DNA of 24,594 bases from an uncultured Oscillospiraceae bacterium (GTDB lineage Bacteria; Bacillota; Clostridia; Oscillospirales; Oscillospiraceae): positions 1 to 24,594 of the forward strand of contig CAJTPV010000038.1 in the NCBI GenBank assembly GCA_910578505.1, in the 5' to 3' direction. The position numbers and the translations under genes are program-made. The notes beneath the pieces were generated by a model. It made no database searches, was not told the DNA's origin, and worked only from the letters and a program-made list of their open reading frames with translations. Position 1 is the stretch's first letter, and each line of letters starts with the position of its first letter. Of the stretch, positions 21,896-24,594 are shown in pieces.

Positions 21896-24594
21896 CTATT
21901 TTGCTTCATCCCCCACCAGCTCCGCCCACAGCACCTCATAGGGCCGGGGCTTGCCGGGCTTCTCCCAGGCGTACTCTCCGATGGGGCTCGTGACCCGCTC
22001 CGGATGGTCCATGTTCGCCAGCAGCAGATCCAGCGCGTTCCGCAGGGCGGGCAGGCCGTGGATGAGATAGGCGGGGGTGACTTTGCCCAGGAAGGTGTCC
22101 TTGGGGTACTTCTTCCCCTCCACGTCCATATACGTCCACTTGTCCGCCGCGTGGAACTCCACCGTTTTCTTGTCCTCCCGGATCCAGGCCATGAGGAACC
22201 GCCCGCCGTCCCGCGTCAGAACGATGTGCCACCGCGTCCCCACAGTCTTCTTCCAGGTGAGCCGGAGCCGCTGGCCCTCTCCCGCCAGGAACTCCGCCAG
22301 GAGCTGCTGCAGCCTGGGCCGGTTCCCCTCCGTCACCTCCAGAGCGGCCGCGCTCCCGTCCACGTCCACCCGGGCGGCGGAGTTTGGATACTCATAAAAA
22401 TAGAAGGGGGCGTCGGGCCGGTTGTGGGCCCGCTCCATGGGGAAGCCGCCCAGGAGCTGCTTGTTCAGATTGTACTTTACCCGCCCATGATCCACGTTGA
22501 CGGCATAGTTCCAGATGCGGCCCGCCATGGGCTTGACGTTGTTGGGCCAGCTGATCTGGGAGAAGATCGTTTCCAGGTGCCGCCGGATGGTGAAGAAGTT
22601 CCTGTGAAGCACACTTGGGAACAGGCGGCTCTGCCGGAAGGGGACGGCCTGGGGGACGTTCTTGTCCTGCCCATAGACCTCCGGCTTTTCCAGGAGGGCA
22701 TAGCTCTCAGCGCAGAAGTCGTCGAAGTAGAGGCAGACATACCAGCCGCCGCTCTTCATCAGCACCAGGGAGCGCCGGGGCTCATAGTCCATGGGCGGCT
22801 CGTCCGCCGGGAAGGCGCACTTCCAGGACCACTCCAGCCTCTCCACCCGGCCTGTGGAAAAGAGGGTCAGCAGTTCCTCTAACTTCTCCATCGTGACAGC
22901 CTCCCCGTGGAGCTCCACCGGAGTGCTCCAGAGGGGCGGGAGGTCCTTGTCCTTGCTGCGGACAGCATAGTCCCACTGGGCGTAGACCGCCTCCGGCGGA
23001 ACTTTCAGCTCTTCCAGAGGAAATCCTTTGGGATTCATCTGATCGTCCAGGAGCTGCTTTGCCAGGGCTACAGCGGTCTGAGCGTCCTTGATCTCCTCAA
23101 ATTTGCACCCCTCCACCATCCGCTTTCCATAGGGCGTCTGCTGGAAAAGGGCCAGAACTCCGTCCTGTTGGAACCAGGTGCAGACATATAGCAGCTCTGT
23201 GTTCTCGGCAAACACATCAAAGGGAAGAACGCTCTCCAGCGGCAGGGTCTCCGCCGCCTCCAGGGGCTCCTCCCCTTCCTCCTCGTCGTGGGCAAAAGCT
23301 GGTCTCAGGACCACCGCGTCAGGCGCAGGAAGGCCGCAGACCTGGTCGGCAAGGCAAGCGGCGATAAAGGCCCTGCCATCCTCTGGGGCGGCGGTGCCCT
23401 CCAGACGGCGAAGAATCTCCGTTTTCACCTCTTCATATTGGTTGTAGGGCTCCATAGTAACAGGCAGCAGGAAAAAGAATGTATCTGTGTCCCTCAGCGC
23501 CGACACCTGCTCCCAAGGGAGACAGGGGCGGTAAACCTGTTCTCCATTCAGTAGGAAGCTCATGTGACGGAGATGGAAGCGAACCTCGATCGTATCATCG
23601 CCTAAAGCGCAGTCAACAGATTCAGGGCTGGGAACCTCACCATCTTTTACATCCAGGAACTTTCGGCTCCACTCCGGCAGATAGGGCAATTTTTGATTCA
23701 AATAGCCCAACAGGGGCTGCTTTGTCTCTCGATCCTGGGTATGGTAGAAGCCGGTGTTCAGCCAGTGGCGGAAGAAGGGGCGATTCGCAAGGGTCATCGT
23801 CTCCGGGATGTCCGCCCCCTGATCCTGCCGGTTCCGCAGGTCGATCTCCCGCCGGTGGCGGGACTCTTTGGTCAGCTGCACCAGCTGGGCAGCGCAGGGG
23901 GCGTTCGGGTTCTGCTTGTAGAAGTCCAGAACCTCCTGGGCGAAGTGCTCACCGCTCCACTGGACATGGTATTTCATGTGATCCTCTGCAAATTTGCGGT
24001 CTTGCAGGGCCTTCTGGAAGACTGGGCGGTTGAAGAATGCCTTTGTTTCCTCACCGGCCTTCTCCCAATCCTCCGGCTTGCCGGTTTCCTCCAAGGCCCG
24101 CGCCCTCTGGCGGAAGGCTTCAAATTCTTTGTTCAGCTGCCGGATATCCAACTCGTCTGCGGCGATGTCGGGAATCTGCTCCAGCACCCGCTCCCGGAGG
24201 ACGCCATAGAAGAGTTTGGCCCGGCCCATGAGGGCAGTTTTCAGCTCCAGCTTCTGCCAGGCAATTTGATAGAGCTCTTTCGGCAGCTTCTCCCGCTGGA
24301 AGAAGTGGTTGATGAGCCGCATCCCCGCTGGGTGGCGCTCCGACGGCGCGGGGTTTCTGTCCCCGAAGTTCCCGAGCGTGTAGCCGTCCAGGATCTTCCC
24401 CGCCTTCTTCAGCTTTCCCTCTGTCCAGCGGCCTTTTCCCGCCAGCCGGAGAAGGGCCCGGTAGTCCGCGAAACTCCAGGAGATCGCCCGCTCCGCGCCC
24501 TTGAGGGGCTTTATCGCAGGACCGCGGGCGGCCAGCTGGAACAAAAACTCCTGCCCCTCAAACTGGGCGTCCTGATCGATCCGGAAACTGAACT
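21896..24594 (-). CDS. Very large protein of unknown function, C-terminal 898 aa (runs off right edge)
   Basis: The frame is open to the window edge, so the N-terminus is missing; a TTG at 24544 is not a likely start because the coding frame continues in front of it (FSFRIDQDAQFEGQEF). The visible part begins with a helical, basic segment (SWSFADYRALLRLAGKGRWT), continues with long helical stretches up to ~250, then mixed alpha/beta domains with acidic insertions (AFAHDEEEGEEPLEAAETLP) and ends with a strand-rich region (TRWHIVLTRDGGRFLMAWIR). No Walker, nuclease or zinc motif is visible, nor any membrane helix. No family was recognised. It precedes the sigma operon in the same direction, but that operon has its own promoter. 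Confidence 0.72.
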   Translation of the reverse strand, partial: FSFRIDQDAQFEGQEFLFQLAARGPAIKPLKGAERAISWSFADYRALLRLAGKGRWTEGKLKKAGKILDGYTLGNFGDRNPAPSERHPAGMRLINHFFQREKLPKELYQIAWQKLELKTALMGRAKLFYGVLRERVLEQIPDIAADELDIRQLNKEFEAFRQRARALEETGKPEDWEKAGEETKAFFNRPVFQKALQDRKFAEDHMKYHVQWSGEHFAQEVLDFYKQNPNAPCAAQLVQLTKESRHRREIDLRNRQDQGADIPETMTLANRPFFRHWLNTGFYHTQDRETKQPLLGYLNQKLPYLPEWSRKFLDVKDGEVPSPESVDCALGDDTIEVRFHLRHMSFLLNGEQVYRPCLPWEQVSALRDTDTFFFLLPVTMEPYNQYEEVKTEILRRLEGTAAPEDGRAFIAACLADQVCGLPAPDAVVLRPAFAHDEEEGEEPLEAAETLPLESVLPFDVFAENTELLYVCTWFQQDGVLALFQQTPYGKRMVEGCKFEEIKDAQTAVALAKQLLDDQMNPKGFPLEELKVPPEAVYAQWDYAVRSKDKDLPPLWSTPVELHGEAVTMEKLEELLTLFSTGRVERLEWSWKCAFPADEPPMDYEPRRSLVLMKSGGWYVCLYFDDFCAESYALLEKPEVYGQDKNVPQAVPFRQSRLFPSVLHRNFFTIRRHLETIFSQISWPNNVKPMAGRIWNYAVNVDHGRVKYNLNKQLLGGFPMERAHNRPDAPFYFYEYPNSAARVDVDGSAAALEVTEGNRPRLQQLLAEFLAGEGQRLRLTWKKTVGTRWHIVLTRDGGRFLMAWIREDKKTVEFHAADKWTYMDVEGKKYPKDTFLGKVTPAYLIHGLPALRNALDLLLANMDHPERVTSPIGEYAWEKPGKPRPYEVLWAELVGDEAK

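Noticed and set aside
21872..22882. 336-codon plus-strand frame at the end of the large gene
   Set aside because: Antisense to the 898-aa coding region; translation is His/Pro/Leu-rich and shows no domain.
1..24594. CRISPR arrays, tRNA or rRNA genes, intact insertion sequences
   Set aside because: No regularly spaced repeats, no cloverleaf-like or rRNA-like sequence and no transposase motif were found by eye on either strand.

Overview
The window looks like chromosomal DNA of a GC-rich gut-type Clostridia (Oscillospiraceae-like; this is inference). Support comes from strong GGAGG-type ribosome binding sites with several GTG starts, an ECF sigma/anti-sigma pair whose anti-sigma carries a DUF4825-like domain, and many small immunity-type proteins of the kind found in Firmicutes polymorphic-toxin loci. 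No rRNA, tRNA, CRISPR array or intact transposase was seen. Almost everything is on the minus strand.

Region 1 (1-9904) is a patchwork of small, mostly acidic, mutually unrelated cytoplasmic proteins. It holds a DUF4926-like fragment, a lipoprotein, an SMI1/KNR4 protein, a large SMI1/KNR4-leucine-rich-repeat protein on the plus strand, a Phd/YefM-RelE/ParE toxin-antitoxin pair, four consecutive small unknown genes, a membrane protein with two PH-like modules, an Imm1-family protein and further unknowns. Base composition changes gene by gene (for example the AT-rich gene at 6192-6539), as in immunity-gene islands built by serial acquisition. No toxin gene is visible, so these would be orphan immunity genes.

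Region 2 (9905-11303) holds a second toxin-antitoxin pair (RelB/DinJ-RelE) with a near-consensus promoter and a textbook terminator, followed by about 540 bases without a convincing gene that may contain mobile-element debris.

Region 3 (11304-16261) is a tightly packed minus-strand series of larger GC-rich genes: a 406-aa unknown, a DUF6892-like protein, a HEAT-like helical protein, a Sel1-repeat protein and a two-helix membrane protein. The translation start of the 169-aa gene has been duplicated in tandem (22 bp twice), which creates an 11-codon leader frame.

Region 4 (16466-21794) is a complete ECF sigma module: an autoregulatory-type promoter, ECF sigma factor, zinc-finger anti-sigma factor, lipoprotein, two ABC-2-type permeases, an ABC ATPase and a 58-aa membrane peptide overlapping the ATPase stop. 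Junctions are overlapping or nearly so, indicating one operon. It probably senses envelope stress or an antimicrobial peptide and answers with an exporter. Read-through into Region 3 is possible because no terminator was seen between them.

Region 5 (21896-24594) is the C-terminal 898 residues of a very large unrecognised protein that runs off the right edge.
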